A DNA stretch of 64,000 bases from JAZKHE01 sp040385525 (GCA_040385525.1 JAZKHE010000003.1:52492-116491), one strand, 5' to 3'; positions 27,311-36,916 are shown, counted from the stretch's first letter. Numbers and translations are program-made. Notes: generated from the sequence alone by a model not told the origin.

Positions 27311-27901
27311 ATGATTGATTTTTTGGACATATTGGTACTAATTGTTGTGGCCATTTCGGCAATACTTTTAGGTGGATTTATTTACTTAGTTTATCTTCCT
27401 TTCAAAAGACGGCTACTAAAATCTGGTAAACTTTCAACCGAACGTAATCGGAAAATTAACTTTTTTTTTATTGTTTCTGTTTGTATATTGTTTTTTTCTA
27501 TAGTTATTATTGGCTTATTTTTCAGCGACTTTGGAAGAACATCTAGTAATAACAGGCTTGAAAAAAAATGTGATGTAAAATTACCCACTGAATTTAAAGT
27601 TTTAAAAGACGAATATCATGATATGATGCAAGACTATTGTATTCTTTACGATATTCAATTTGACAAAAACTCAACAAAGGAATTTATTAAATCTATAAGG
27701 AAATCAAAATTCTATAATGCAAAATCATTTCATAAAGGAGTGTGGAAAGAAGATGATTTTATCTTGATTGACTCAATTAAAGCTGTATGGTGTTCATCAC
27801 CAAATGGTTTCGACTTTAATAGAGATGACGGTTTAACTACGTACTACATAGAACTTGACACAATAACAAATATTTTAAAGTATAATGAGTGTGCGGACTA
27901 A
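27311..27901 (+). CDS. Unknown protein with two N-terminal membrane helices
   Basis: 196 residues. Helices lie at about 7-30 and 50-72, followed by a soluble domain of about 120 residues with ILYDIQFDKNSTKEFIKSIR and a C-terminal TYYIELDTITNILKY. No family is recognised. The ATG is 5 bases after repeat copy 3, so the native upstream region has been replaced and the start is uncertain. It is probably accessory. Confidence 0.55.
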   Translation: MIDFLDILVLIVVAISAILLGGFIYLVYLPFKRRLLKSGKLSTERNRKINFFFIVSVCILFFSIVIIGLFFSDFGRTSSNNRLEKKCDVKLPTEFKVLKDEYHDMMQDYCILYDIQFDKNSTKEFIKSIRKSKFYNAKSFHKGVWKEDDFILIDSIKAVWCSSPNGFDFNRDDGLTTYYIELDTITNILKYNECAD

Positions 27902-28058
27902 AAAGGATGCCGTAACAGCCATTTTACAAAAAACACCAACAGCTTTTCTACTTTGCAATACCTCACAAAAAGTTTAGATATTTAGGCTTAAAATCTTAAC
28001 TTTAAAGGTTGAAATAAATTACTAATTTTTTCAATCCTTAATTAAACAACAAAAAGGT

Positions 28059-29540
28059 TTGAGTTCAATTAAAAAATTAGCAGGGCAAACTGCTATTTAC
28101 GGGTTAAGTACCATTGTTGGCAGATTATTAAATTATCTGTTGGTGCCTTTATTAACCCATGTTTTTAATCCCGAGCAGTTTGGCGTTATTACCGAGTTTT
28201 ACGCTTACATTTCTATTTTAATAATTATTTTAACCTACGGCACAGAAACCACGCTGTTTAATTATTCGCGCAATTCAGAAAACAAAGAAAAAGTATATTC
28301 TACTTTGTTGGGTTCTTTGTTAGTTTCTACACTTGCTTTTTTTGCGCTTGTTTTGTTGTTTTTATCGCCAATTTCAAACGCATTAAATTATGCCAACAAT
28401 TCAAACTATGTTGTGTATGTTGCTTTTATAATTGGTATTGATGCTTTTACAGCTTTGCCTTTTGCTAAACTGCGTGAAGAAAACAAAGCATTTAAATTTG
28501 CTTTTTTTAAATTAATAAACATTGGCATCAATATTATTTTAACGCTTTATTTTTTGTGGATTTGCCCTGTAGTTATTCAAAATTCTGATAGTTTTTTGTT
28601 TTCGTTTGTAAACGCAACTTACAATGCAAGCAATGGAGTTGCTTATGTTTTTATAGCCAATTTGGTTGCTTCGGTTGTTACCTTATTGCTTTTATTACCT
28701 TCTATTTTTAAAATAAATTTTGTTTTTGATAAGCAGTTATGGAAAACCATGATTCGTTATTCGTACCCATTGCTGTTAGCTGGTTTAGCGGGTATGGCAA
28801 ACGAAACTTTAGATAGAATTTTGTTAAAATATTTGTTGCCAGCAGATATAGCCATGGAGCAAGTTGGTATTTATGGTGCTTGTTATAAAATATCTATTTT
28901 AATGACCATTTTTACACAAACGTATCGCTATGCTGCCGAGCCTTTTTTCTTTTCGCATGCTAAAAATAAAAACAGCAAAAGTTTGTACGCCAAAACCATG
29001 TTGTATTTTGTAATTGTGTGTTCGGTTATATTTTTAGGAACTATGCTAAACATGCAATGGATTAAATATTTTGTAGGAAAAGATTTTTGGGTTGGTTTAA
29101 ATGTGGTGCCCATTTTATTGTTAGCTAATTTGTTTTTAGGCATATTTTTTAATCTTTCTATTTGGTATAAGTTGGCCGAAAAAACTCGTTACGGAGCAGT
29201 GTTAACTTTTTTTGGAGCTGCAATTACTATTGTGCTAAATAGTATTTTAATTCCTGTGTTAGGCTACGTTGGCTCAGCGTGGGCAACTTTAATTTGTTAT
29301 GTTTCTATGACGATTTTATCGTATTACATCGGTCAAAAATATTTTCCAATTCCGTATCAAGTGGGCAAAATTTTATTGTATTTGTTGCTTTCGGTAGGCT
29401 TGTTTATTAGTACTAAGTTCTTAATAACTAATAACGACACCATTAATTTAGTTGTAAATAATTTTATAGTATTGTTCTTTATTGCTTTCGTGTATTTTAA
29501 CGAGCGCAAAAATTTTAAATTAAATACCAATGAAGATTAA
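28059..29540 (+). CDS. Polysaccharide/lipid-linked oligosaccharide flippase (MOP superfamily)
   Basis: 493 residues with 12-14 membrane helices. It starts at TTG (MSSIKKLAGQTAIYGLSTIVGR) with the typical MVF/Wzx-like opening; no ATG fits. PLLTHVFNPEQFGVITEFYAY is a family signature. MOP-superfamily flippases move undecaprenyl-linked sugars across the inner membrane. The substrate may be O-antigen-like or a peptidoglycan precursor; this cannot be decided. It overlaps dut by 11 bases and heads the envelope operon through 34989. Confidence 0.88.
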   Translation: MSSIKKLAGQTAIYGLSTIVGRLLNYLLVPLLTHVFNPEQFGVITEFYAYISILIIILTYGTETTLFNYSRNSENKEKVYSTLLGSLLVSTLAFFALVLLFLSPISNALNYANNSNYVVYVAFIIGIDAFTALPFAKLREENKAFKFAFFKLINIGINIILTLYFLWICPVVIQNSDSFLFSFVNATYNASNGVAYVFIANLVASVVTLLLLLPSIFKINFVFDKQLWKTMIRYSYPLLLAGLAGMANETLDRILLKYLLPADIAMEQVGIYGACYKISILMTIFTQTYRYAAEPFFFSHAKNKNSKSLYAKTMLYFVIVCSVIFLGTMLNMQWIKYFVGKDFWVGLNVVPILLLANLFLGIFFNLSIWYKLAEKTRYGAVLTFFGAAITIVLNSILIPVLGYVGSAWATLICYVSMTILSYYIGQKYFPIPYQVGKILLYLLLSVGLFISTKFLITNNDTINLVVNNFIVLFFIAFVYFNERKNFKLNTNED

Positions 29541-29964
29541 CATAGTTAATAAATCTAAACACGCATTACCAAGTTATGCAACGCAATATTCTGCCGGAGT
29601 AGATTTAAGAGCCGATTTAGAGACAGCAATTGAGTTGCAACCTTTAGAGCGTAAATTAATTTCGACAGGTTTGTTTATTGAGTTGCCCGAAGGTTACGAA
29701 GCACAAATTCGTCCGCGTAGTGGTTTAGCTTTTAAAAACGGAATTACTGTTTTAAATTCTCCTGGCACAATTGATGCTGACTACAGAGGAGAAGTAAAAG
29801 TGTTGTTGGTTAACTTATCAAACGAAAAGTTTTTAATAAATGATGGCGAACGTATTGCGCAAATGGTAATTGCAAAACACGAAACAGCTATTTTTAATCA
29901 GGTTGAAATTTTAAACGAAACCGTAAGAGGTGAAGGTGGCTTTGGCCACACGGGGAAAAATTAA
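29530..29964 (+). CDS. dut: dUTP diphosphatase
   Basis: 144 residues. The five trimeric dUTPase motifs are visible: SAGVDLRAD (1), RPRSGLAFKNGI (2), GTIDADYRGEVKV (3), GERIAQMVI (4) and the C-terminal GEGGFGHTG (5). It hydrolyses dUTP to dUMP and keeps uracil out of DNA. It overlaps the upstream flippase by 11 bases. Linkage of these two genes is common in Bacteroidota. Confidence 0.96.
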   Translation: MKINIVNKSKHALPSYATQYSAGVDLRADLETAIELQPLERKLISTGLFIELPEGYEAQIRPRSGLAFKNGITVLNSPGTIDADYRGEVKVLLVNLSNEKFLINDGERIAQMVIAKHETAIFNQVEILNETVRGEGGFGHTGKN

Positions 29965-30032
29965 TTAATGTGCAGATGTGCTAATTGTTAAATGTGCAAA
30001 TAAAAGTAAAAATAAATAATATTAACACGTCC

Positions 30033-30073
30033 CGCTGTTCTCTCCCTTTTGGGGAGAGTTAGAGAGGGGCTAA
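30033..30073. repeat. GC-richer intergenic hairpin block
   Basis: CTCTCCCTTTTGGGGAGAG folds into a hairpin and is followed by TTAGAGAGGGGCT, which can pair with the same arm. Similar CTCTCC/GGAGAGG blocks are, to my recollection, scattered in Bacteroidota genomes. It is the only copy in this window. Confidence 0.4.
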
Positions 30074-30084
30074 AAATTTTAACA

Positions 30085-31089
30085 ATGAGAATAATAGTTC
30101 CAATGGCAGGTATGGGTAAACGAATGAGACCACATACTTTAACAGTTCCCAAACCATTAATCCCAGTTGCAGGTAAACCAATTGTACAACGCTTGGTTGA
30201 AGATATTGCAAAAGTGTGTAACGATAAAGTAGAAGAAGTAGCTTATATTATTGGGCGTTTTGGTGCAGAAACCGAAAAAGAATTAATTAAAGTTGCTGAA
30301 TCATTAGGAGCAAAAGGCTCTATTTATTATCAAGACGAAGCCTTAGGAACTGCGCATGCAATATTGTGTGCTAAAGAATCGTTAGATGGTAAAGTTATTG
30401 TAGCTTTTGCTGATACTTTATTTAAAGCCGATTTCAAATTGAACGAAGAAAACGACGGGACAATTTGGGTACAAAAAATAGAAGATCCGCGCCAGTTTGG
30501 AGTAGTAAAAGTAGATGCAAATAATGTAATTACCGATTTTGTAGAAAAGCCACAAACTTTTGTTTCTGATATGGCAATTATCGGGATTTATTATTTTAAG
30601 GATGGTAAAAATCTGCGTAACGAATTACAGTATTTAATTGATAACGATATTAAAGAAAAAGGAGAATATCAGTTAACTAACGCTTTAGAAAATATGAAAG
30701 CAAAAGGCGTTAAGTTTTCTCCAGGTAAAATATCAGAGTGGTTAGATTGCGGAAATAAAGATGCTACAGTTTATACCAACCAAAGAGTTTTAGAATTTAT
30801 CAAAGCAGAAAAAAATACCGCACCATCAGCAAAAATAATTAATAGCGTAATTATTGAGCCTTGCTATATTGGCAACGATGCAGTTATCGAAAACAGTGTG
30901 GTTGGTCCGCATGTATCGGTTGGTAACAAAACAAAAATTACTGATGCAGTTGTAAAAAATTCAATAATTCAAACAAATTCTGAAATTTCTGGTTCGTTTA
31001 TACAAAACTCTATGATTGGAAATTTTGCAACTGTAAAAAGTAACGCAAAAGATTTAAGCGTAGGCGATTACAATACAATTATCGACTAA
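30085..31089 (+). CDS. Sugar-1-phosphate nucleotidyltransferase
   Basis: About 334 residues. The signature IIVPMAGMGKRMRPHTLTVPKPLIPVAGKP (start and lysine loop) is followed by the magnesium-site Asp in AFADTLF. ALGTAHAI and VEKPQTF are further nucleotidyltransferase motifs. A C-terminal left-handed helix of about five turns follows (residues about 240-330). The enzyme makes an NDP-sugar, of the RmlA or GalU type. The ATG at 30085 is preferred because a TTG at 30049 lies in the hairpin block. It abuts the TPR lipoprotein gene. Confidence 0.9.
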   Translation: MRIIVPMAGMGKRMRPHTLTVPKPLIPVAGKPIVQRLVEDIAKVCNDKVEEVAYIIGRFGAETEKELIKVAESLGAKGSIYYQDEALGTAHAILCAKESLDGKVIVAFADTLFKADFKLNEENDGTIWVQKIEDPRQFGVVKVDANNVITDFVEKPQTFVSDMAIIGIYYFKDGKNLRNELQYLIDNDIKEKGEYQLTNALENMKAKGVKFSPGKISEWLDCGNKDATVYTNQRVLEFIKAEKNTAPSAKIINSVIIEPCYIGNDAVIENSVVGPHVSVGNKTKITDAVVKNSIIQTNSEISGSFIQNSMIGNFATVKSNAKDLSVGDYNTIID

Positions 31090-32823
31090 ATGAAATTTAA
31101 AATTCCATATTTATTTTTTGCTGTAGTTATAGCGCTGTTTTCTTTTTCGTGCAAGACAAAAAAAGAAGCGACTACAACTGCAAAATCTAATTTGTCGGAA
31201 AAAGACAAAATGGAATTTACATTTTATTTTTATGAAGGTATAAAAAGCAAATCGTTGGGCAACATTGATGAAGCTGTAGTTTATTTCAAAAAATGTATTG
31301 ATAAAGATGCAACAGATGGTGCACCTCAATATGAAATAGCGCAGTTGTTGTATAGCAAACGCGATTTTCAAAATGCATTAATTTATGCTAAGCAAGCCGT
31401 AACTGCTGACGAAAAAAATCAGTGGTACAATCAAATTTACGCCGAGTGTTTGTTTAGAAATAATAAACTAGCCGAGTCTGCAAAAGTTTACGAAAAACTA
31501 ATTGAGCAAGATCCTGCACACATCAATTATTACTACAGTTTGGCTAATGCTTATATTTATTTAGATAAGTTTGACGAGTCAATAAAAACGTACGATAAGT
31601 TAGAAAAACGTTTTGGAGTTTCAGAAGAAGTTTCCATACAAAAGCAACGTATTTATTTAAAGCTAAATAAATTTGACAAGGCTGAAGACGAAATTCAGAA
31701 ATTAATTACAGATAATCCTAAAGAACTTCGTTATTACAATATATTGGCAGATATGTATTTAACTAACGGATACAAGGATAAAGCGTTGCTTGCTTTTAAT
31801 AAAATATTAGAAGTAGATTCTTTAAACGGCTTTGCGCATTTATCATTATCTGATTATTATAAAGAAATTGGCGATGCCCAAAAATCACTTTCAGAAATGA
31901 AAATGGCTTTTAAAAGTAGCGATGTAGATATTGATACCAAAATGAAAGTTATGTTGGGTTATTATTCGGTATCAGAAAACTCTGAAGAAAAAAAGAAAGA
32001 AGCTTACGAGTTACTTGATTTATTGGTGAGCAATAATTTAAACGAAGCAAAAGCTTATTCCATGGAAGGCGACTTTTTATATCGCGATAAAAAATTGAAA
32101 GAAGCCAAACAAAGCTATTTAAAAGCAGTAGAGTTAGATAAAAGTAAATTCCCAATATGGTATCAAGTTTTAATAATTGATTCGGAGTTGAGCGATTACA
32201 CTTCTATGAAAAAAGTAAGTGCCGATGCAATTGAGCTTTTTCCTAATCAGCCTGGATTGTATTTGCTAAGCGGAATTTCTAATTTACAAACCAACAATAC
32301 GCAAAAAGCAATTGAAGATTTAAAAACAGGTTTGGCTTTTGTTTACGATAACAAAGAATTGCAAGGACAGTTTTATTCTAATTTAGGCGATGCGTATAAT
32401 AGAATTAAAGATTTTAAATTATCGGACGAAGCTTATGATAATGCTTTGCGTTTAAACCCAAACGATATTTATGTGTTAAATAATTACAGCTATTATCTTT
32501 CGTTACGAAAAGAAAAGTTGGAGTTAGCCGAAAAAATGTCGAAAAAAACAGTAGAGTTAGAACCCAACAATAGTTCGTATTTAGATACCTATGGTTGGAT
32601 TTTGTATGTTAACCAAAATTACACCGAAGCAAAAATTTATATTGAAAAAGCCATTAACGCTGGTGCCGAAAAAAATGCTGTAATATTAGAACATTATGGT
32701 GATGTTTTATATAAACTAAACGATACTGAAAATGCTTTGCTTTATTGGAACAAAGCTTTGCAAGCAGGTAAAGGTTCAGAGTTTTTGGAAACAAAAATTA
32801 AAGAAAAGAAATTAATAGAATAG
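31090..32823 (+). CDS. TPR-repeat lipoprotein
   Basis: 577 residues. The signal peptide ends in SFSC with Cys21, a lipobox. The rest is TPR units, for example VVYFKKCIDKDATDGAPQYE and YGWILYVNQNYTEAKIYIEK, ending near the C-terminus. It is expected to be an outer-membrane-associated scaffold facing the periplasm. The start directly abuts the nucleotidyltransferase stop and its stop overlaps the DUF4292 start by one base, a tight operon. The conserved grouping with DUF4292 and LytM genes suggests a shared envelope function. Confidence 0.88.
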   Translation: MKFKIPYLFFAVVIALFSFSCKTKKEATTTAKSNLSEKDKMEFTFYFYEGIKSKSLGNIDEAVVYFKKCIDKDATDGAPQYEIAQLLYSKRDFQNALIYAKQAVTADEKNQWYNQIYAECLFRNNKLAESAKVYEKLIEQDPAHINYYYSLANAYIYLDKFDESIKTYDKLEKRFGVSEEVSIQKQRIYLKLNKFDKAEDEIQKLITDNPKELRYYNILADMYLTNGYKDKALLAFNKILEVDSLNGFAHLSLSDYYKEIGDAQKSLSEMKMAFKSSDVDIDTKMKVMLGYYSVSENSEEKKKEAYELLDLLVSNNLNEAKAYSMEGDFLYRDKKLKEAKQSYLKAVELDKSKFPIWYQVLIIDSELSDYTSMKKVSADAIELFPNQPGLYLLSGISNLQTNNTQKAIEDLKTGLAFVYDNKELQGQFYSNLGDAYNRIKDFKLSDEAYDNALRLNPNDIYVLNNYSYYLSLRKEKLELAEKMSKKTVELEPNNSSYLDTYGWILYVNQNYTEAKIYIEKAINAGAEKNAVILEHYGDVLYKLNDTENALLYWNKALQAGKGSEFLETKIKEKKLIE

Positions 32824-33683
32824 TGATAAAATTAAAACATATATATAAGTATAATAGTGTAATTGTTTTAGTAGCAATGCTATTGTTTACAGCTTGTAAA
32901 ACTTCTAAAAAAGCGGTTTCAACAGAACCGAAAAAAGAAACAAGTAACAACAGAGTAGATTTTAAAACAGCAAAAACACTTTTAAAATTGTTGCGCGAAA
33001 ACGAGTTCAAATTCGAATCGTTGAGTGCAAAACTAGATGTTACTGCTTTGGTAGAAGACAAAGACAATAACTTGGGCGTAACATTACGTGTAAAAAAAGA
33101 CAGCGCAATTTGGATGTCGATTTCGCCAGCTTTAGGTATCGAAGCCGCTCGCGTATTAATTACAAAAGATTCTGTGAAATTTATGGACAGAATAAATAGT
33201 AAATATTTTGTAGGCGATTTTAATTACTTGAGTCAGATGTTGCAAACCGATTTAGATTATCAAATGATAGAATCTTTATTAATTGGTAACAGCGCTGAGT
33301 TTTACGAAGAAGATGAAAAACTAAAAGCAGCAAAAGACAGTTCTAAATATTTATTAAGTACAATTCGCAAACGTAAAATTAGAAAAGCTTTAAATCAAGA
33401 ACAGCCAAAGCAAGAGCTTATTCAGCGAATTTATTTAGATCCCAATACATTTAAAGTAAGCTCAATTATTATAAACGATTTTGTTGCTAACCGCGAGTTT
33501 AAGTCAGACTACACTAATTTTAATGAGGTTGATTCTTTAAAATTTCCGCACACCATTAACATTGGTATTAAAGCCTCAAAAAATATTAAAATTAAAATTG
33601 ATTATAATAAAGTAACCACAAACAAAACGCTAACTTATCCTTTTAGTATTCCAAATAAATATGAGCCAATTGGTCAAAAATAG
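32823..33683 (+). CDS. DUF4292 lipoprotein
   Basis: 286 residues starting at GTG (MIKLKHIYKYNSV). The signal ends LLFTAC, with a lipid-modified Cys at about 25. The body resembles LolA/LolB-like beta domains typical of DUF4292: SAKLDVTALVEDKDNNLGVT, KDSAIWMSISPALGIEAAR and SIKFMDRINSKYFVG-like strands. It may be an outer-membrane lipoprotein involved in lipoprotein or envelope assembly, which is inferred from fold similarity. It overlaps TPR upstream by one base and the EnvC-like gene downstream by 23. Confidence 0.85.
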   Translation: MIKLKHIYKYNSVIVLVAMLLFTACKTSKKAVSTEPKKETSNNRVDFKTAKTLLKLLRENEFKFESLSAKLDVTALVEDKDNNLGVTLRVKKDSAIWMSISPALGIEAARVLITKDSVKFMDRINSKYFVGDFNYLSQMLQTDLDYQMIESLLIGNSAEFYEEDEKLKAAKDSSKYLLSTIRKRKIRKALNQEQPKQELIQRIYLDPNTFKVSSIIINDFVANREFKSDYTNFNEVDSLKFPHTINIGIKASKNIKIKIDYNKVTTNKTLTYPFSIPNKYEPIGQK

Positions 33684-34989
33684 TTTATACCTTTTATTTG
33701 TTTTACTATTTTCTTTTTCTGCATTTAGCCAGAGCAAAAAAGAATTAGAAAAGAAAAAGCAAAAAATTCAGAAAGATATTGAGATGACGAATGAGTTGTT
33801 AAATACAACACAAAAAAACAAAAAGACATCTTTAAATCAATTAGCAACGCTAGAGAAAAAAATTACGCTTCGTCAGGATTTAATTACAACCATTAATCAA
33901 GAAGTTGCTGCAATTGAAAGAGAAGTAGAAGAAAATTCAATTGTAATTCAGCGTTTATCGAGCGAAATAGACAAGCTTAAAAAAGAATACGCACAAATGA
34001 TTGTGTTTGCGCATAAAAACCAAAGTTCTTATTCGCGTTTAATGTTTTTGTTTTCGGCTAAAGATTTTAATCAAGCTTATCAACGCGCAAAATATTTTCA
34101 GCAATATGCGCAATACCGCCAACACCAAGCCTTATTAATTACTAAATCGCAAAAAAACTTAACTGAAAAAATCAATGTGCTTATCGCAAAAAAGCAACAA
34201 AAGCAAGCTTTGTTGGGGAACAAGCAACAAGAAAAAGAGTTGATGGAAAGCGAAAAAGTAGAAAAAGAAGAAATGGTTGCTCAGTTGGGTAAAAAAGAAC
34301 AAGAGTTACGTGCCGATTTAAAAAAGAAACAGCAGGATAACGAAAAATTAAACAAAGCCATTCAAAAAATTATTGCCGACGAAATAGAAAAATCGCGCAG
34401 AGAAGCAGAAAAGGCTGAGGCAAAACGTTTAGCCGCAGCAAATAAAGCAGCAAAAGAAACACCTAGTAAAACTAAAACTACACCAGCCGAAACCAAAACA
34501 ACTTCAAAAACACCTGTAAAAGAAACAACGAGTGATAAACTAAATTTAACGCCCGAAGCAAAATTGGTTTCTAATAATTTTGAAACAAATAAAGCTAAGC
34601 TCCCATGGCCAGTTGCCGATGGAGTTATCACTTCTTATTTTGGCGAACACGATCATCCTGTTTTAAAAGGAGTAAAAATTAAAAACAACGGAATTGATAT
34701 TGCAACTCGCAATGGCGCACAAGTACGTTCGGTTTTTGATGGCGAAGTTACAGGTGTAATAAATATTCCTGGCGCTGGTAAAGCAATTATTGTTCGTCAT
34801 GGCGAATACTTAACTGTGTATTCAAACTTAGCAGATGCCTATGTACAAAAAGGAGATAAAATAAGTACAAAACAAAATATTGGTTTAGCACAAGCCGAAG
34901 ACGATAGCAACAAAGCCGAAATGCATTTTGAAATTTGGCAAGGCTCTACGTTATTGAACCCAATTGGCTGGATATATAGAAATAATTAG
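33661..34989 (+). CDS. EnvC-like coiled-coil protein with a degenerate LytM (M23) domain
   Basis: 442 residues. A signal peptide (about 1-24) is followed by a long coiled coil (about 25-245), a Lys/Ala/Thr-rich linker (about 245-300) and a LytM domain (about 320-440). In catalytic M23 enzymes the zinc site is H-x3-D and H-x-H. Here the first ligand position reads NNGID (Asn for His) and the catalytic His of YxHL is Asn (TVYSNL), while MHFEIW is kept. The domain is therefore probably an activator of amidases, as in EnvC, not a peptidase. It overlaps the DUF4292 gene by 23 bases and ends the operon. Confidence 0.88.
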   Translation: MSQLVKNSLYLLFVLLFSFSAFSQSKKELEKKKQKIQKDIEMTNELLNTTQKNKKTSLNQLATLEKKITLRQDLITTINQEVAAIEREVEENSIVIQRLSSEIDKLKKEYAQMIVFAHKNQSSYSRLMFLFSAKDFNQAYQRAKYFQQYAQYRQHQALLITKSQKNLTEKINVLIAKKQQKQALLGNKQQEKELMESEKVEKEEMVAQLGKKEQELRADLKKKQQDNEKLNKAIQKIIADEIEKSRREAEKAEAKRLAAANKAAKETPSKTKTTPAETKTTSKTPVKETTSDKLNLTPEAKLVSNNFETNKAKLPWPVADGVITSYFGEHDHPVLKGVKIKNNGIDIATRNGAQVRSVFDGEVTGVINIPGAGKAIIVRHGEYLTVYSNLADAYVQKGDKISTKQNIGLAQAEDDSNKAEMHFEIWQGSTLLNPIGWIYRNN

Positions 34990-35186
34990 TTTTTAGTTAA
35001 AAGGTTTTAAAGTTTTAAGGTTAGAATGTTTTTAGTGGTTTATAGTTTACGGTTTTTTGTTTGTTATGCTGAAGTACGAAGCATCTCATCAACCAAAAAA
35101 AATTGAACTTTGAACCTGAAACCTTACAACTTTTAAACCTTAAACCAAACTTTGAACTTTCAACTTAGAACTTTAAACTAATAATA
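34990..35186. repeat. Low-complexity tract with an embedded dispersed element
   Basis: Degenerate units such as AAAGGTTTTAAAGTTTTAAGG at the left and AACCTTAAACCAAACTTTGAAC at the right surround a TGTTATGCTGAAG-type element at 35062-35086. No gene is visible. Confidence 0.6.
35062..35086 (+). repeat. Dispersed TGTCATGCTGAAG-type element
   Basis: TGTTATGCTGAAGTACG followed by AAGCATCT. It is related to the copies at 14351, 36816, 36891, 37678 and 56326. Confidence 0.65.
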
Positions 35187-36701
35187 ATGTCATTAGATAA
35201 ATTTACAAGTAGCGTAACAACAGGATATACTTTTAACGGAAAGTACATTACTTTAGGAACAAGTGTTTTTGAAAAAAGTGCAGTAAAAAATCTACAAGTA
35301 AAAGTTCCGCTTACATCTATAAACCGTCATGGATTAATTGCAGGTGCTACAGGTACAGGTAAAACAAAATCCTTACAAAATTTTGCTGAATCGCTTTCAG
35401 AAAATGGAATAAGCGTTTTGATGATGGATATAAAAGGCGATTTAAGTGGAATTGCAAAACAAGGCACCGAAAATCCTAAAATTGCAGAGCGCCATCAGTT
35501 AATTGGTAGCGAATGGAAAGCTTCTTCGTTTCCAACTGAGTTGTTAACTATTTCTAACGAAACAGGTGTGCGTATGCGTGCAACGGTTTCGGAATTTGGA
35601 CCTGTTTTATTTTCTAAAATATTAGAGCTAAACGATAACCAAGCGGGTGTTGTTGCTATTGTATTTAAGTACGCCGACGAAAAACAATTACCTATTTTAG
35701 ATATAAAAGATTTTAGAAAAATTCTTCAGCATTTATCTAACGAAGGCAAAGCAGAAATAAAAGATAATTACGGTGCCATTTCTCCTGCAACAGCAAATGT
35801 AATTTTAAGAAAATTAATAGAGTTAGAAACGCAAGGCGCCGAAGTTTTTTTTGGAGAAACATCATTTGAAGTAGAAGATTTAGTTCGAAAAGATTCAACA
35901 GGAAAAGGCTACATCAATATTTTGCGATTGGTTGATGTGCAAGACAAACCAAAATTGTTTTCAACTTTTATGTTATGCTTATTGGCAGAGGTTTACCAAA
36001 AGTTTCCAGAAGTTGGCGATAAAGCAGAACCTAAATTGGTAATATTTATTGATGAAGCACATTTAATTTTTAACGAAGCATCAAAAGAACTTTTAAATCA
36101 GTTAGAAACAATTATAAAATTAATTCGCTCAAAAGGAGTGGGCATTTATTTTTGCACGCAACAACCTACCGATATTCCTGATGCAGTATTAGGACAATTA
36201 GGTTTAAAAATACAACATGCACTTAGAGCGTTTACCGCTAAGGATAGAAAAGCAATAAAGTTAGTTGCCGAAAATTATCCTGAAAGTGAATTTTATAAAG
36301 TTGACGAATTAATTACAGAATTAGGAATTGGCGAAGCATTTGTAACTGTGCTAAACGAAAAAGGAATTCCTACACCATTGGTTCATACGCTTATGTGCGC
36401 TCCACGTTCTCGTATGGATGTGTTATCACCCGAAGAGCAAAAAGAACTTATTGCAAACTCGCGATTGGCAGATATTTACAACAAAGAAGTTGACCGAGAA
36501 AGCGCATACGAAATGTTGAACAAAAAAATTGAGTCGGCTACAATAAATAAAGAAATAGAAGAAACTGCGCCAGCAAAAAAAGCAAGTACAAAAGCAGAAC
36601 CCAGTTTTATTGAACAAGCTTCAAAAAATGCAATAGTAAAATCGGTTGTAAAAGAAGTTACCCGTGGTTTGTTTGGAATGTTGTTTGGAAAAAGACGGTA
36701 G
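35187..36701 (+). CDS. HerA/DUF853-family ATPase
   Basis: 504 residues. Walker A is GATGTGKTKS (about 52-61) and Walker B is LVIFIDEAHLIF (about 285-296). MMDIKGDLSGIA and the arginine-rich IKLIRSKGVGIYFCTQQP are typical of the DUF853/YjgR branch of HerA-FtsK ATPases. A basic tail closes the protein (TRGLFGMLFGKRR). Hexameric DNA pumping is the inferred fold; the cellular role of YjgR-type proteins is not settled. It is flanked on both sides by low-complexity tracts and appears monocistronic. Confidence 0.85.
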   Translation: MSLDKFTSSVTTGYTFNGKYITLGTSVFEKSAVKNLQVKVPLTSINRHGLIAGATGTGKTKSLQNFAESLSENGISVLMMDIKGDLSGIAKQGTENPKIAERHQLIGSEWKASSFPTELLTISNETGVRMRATVSEFGPVLFSKILELNDNQAGVVAIVFKYADEKQLPILDIKDFRKILQHLSNEGKAEIKDNYGAISPATANVILRKLIELETQGAEVFFGETSFEVEDLVRKDSTGKGYINILRLVDVQDKPKLFSTFMLCLLAEVYQKFPEVGDKAEPKLVIFIDEAHLIFNEASKELLNQLETIIKLIRSKGVGIYFCTQQPTDIPDAVLGQLGLKIQHALRAFTAKDRKAIKLVAENYPESEFYKVDELITELGIGEAFVTVLNEKGIPTPLVHTLMCAPRSRMDVLSPEEQKELIANSRLADIYNKEVDRESAYEMLNKKIESATINKEIEETAPAKKASTKAEPSFIEQASKNAIVKSVVKEVTRGLFGMLFGKRR

Positions 36702-36815
36702 TTTTTTTTGAGTTATGAATTATGAGTATTTGGTTTTAAGGTTGCAAGGTTTTAAAGTTGGAAGGTTAAAGGTTTCTTAATTCTTATTTCTTAGCTCTTG
36801 AATTTACTTTATACT
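36702..36815. repeat. Low-complexity tract
   Basis: Units such as GTTATGAATTATGAG and GGTTTTAAAGTTGGAAGG. The GGTT part is the inverse of the tract at 37703-37809, so the gene between is framed by inverted tracts. Confidence 0.55.
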
Positions 36816-36842
36816 TTGTCATCCTAACGCAGGAAAAATCTG
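36816..36842 (+). repeat. Dispersed TGTCATCCTAACG-type element
   Basis: TTGTCATCCTAACGCAGG then AAAAATCTG. It is paired with the copy at 36891-36916 in the same orientation. Confidence 0.65.
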
Positions 36843-36890
36843 TTTTCAAAAGCAGATTTCAAATTACAGATTAGCAGATTTTTACCCAGC

Positions 36891-36916
36891 TTGTCATCCT
36901 GACGTAGGAAGGATCT
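36891..36916 (+). repeat. Dispersed TGTCATCCTGACG-type element
   Basis: TTGTCATCCTGACGTAGG then AAGGATCT. This is the most regular copy in the window. Confidence 0.68.

Noticed and set aside
27913..27950. Possible fourth 3'-end echo: resemblance to the enoyl-CoA hydratase tail beyond the two unknown genes at 26781-27901
   Set aside because: About 70% match over 36 bases in A-rich sequence, with weak protein similarity (TAILQKT against TAFLEKR). It is in the predicted place, but it cannot be told from chance by eye.
30049..30084. Upstream TTG start for the nucleotidyltransferase
   Set aside because: It falls in a hairpin block and adds twelve residues not expected before the family start.
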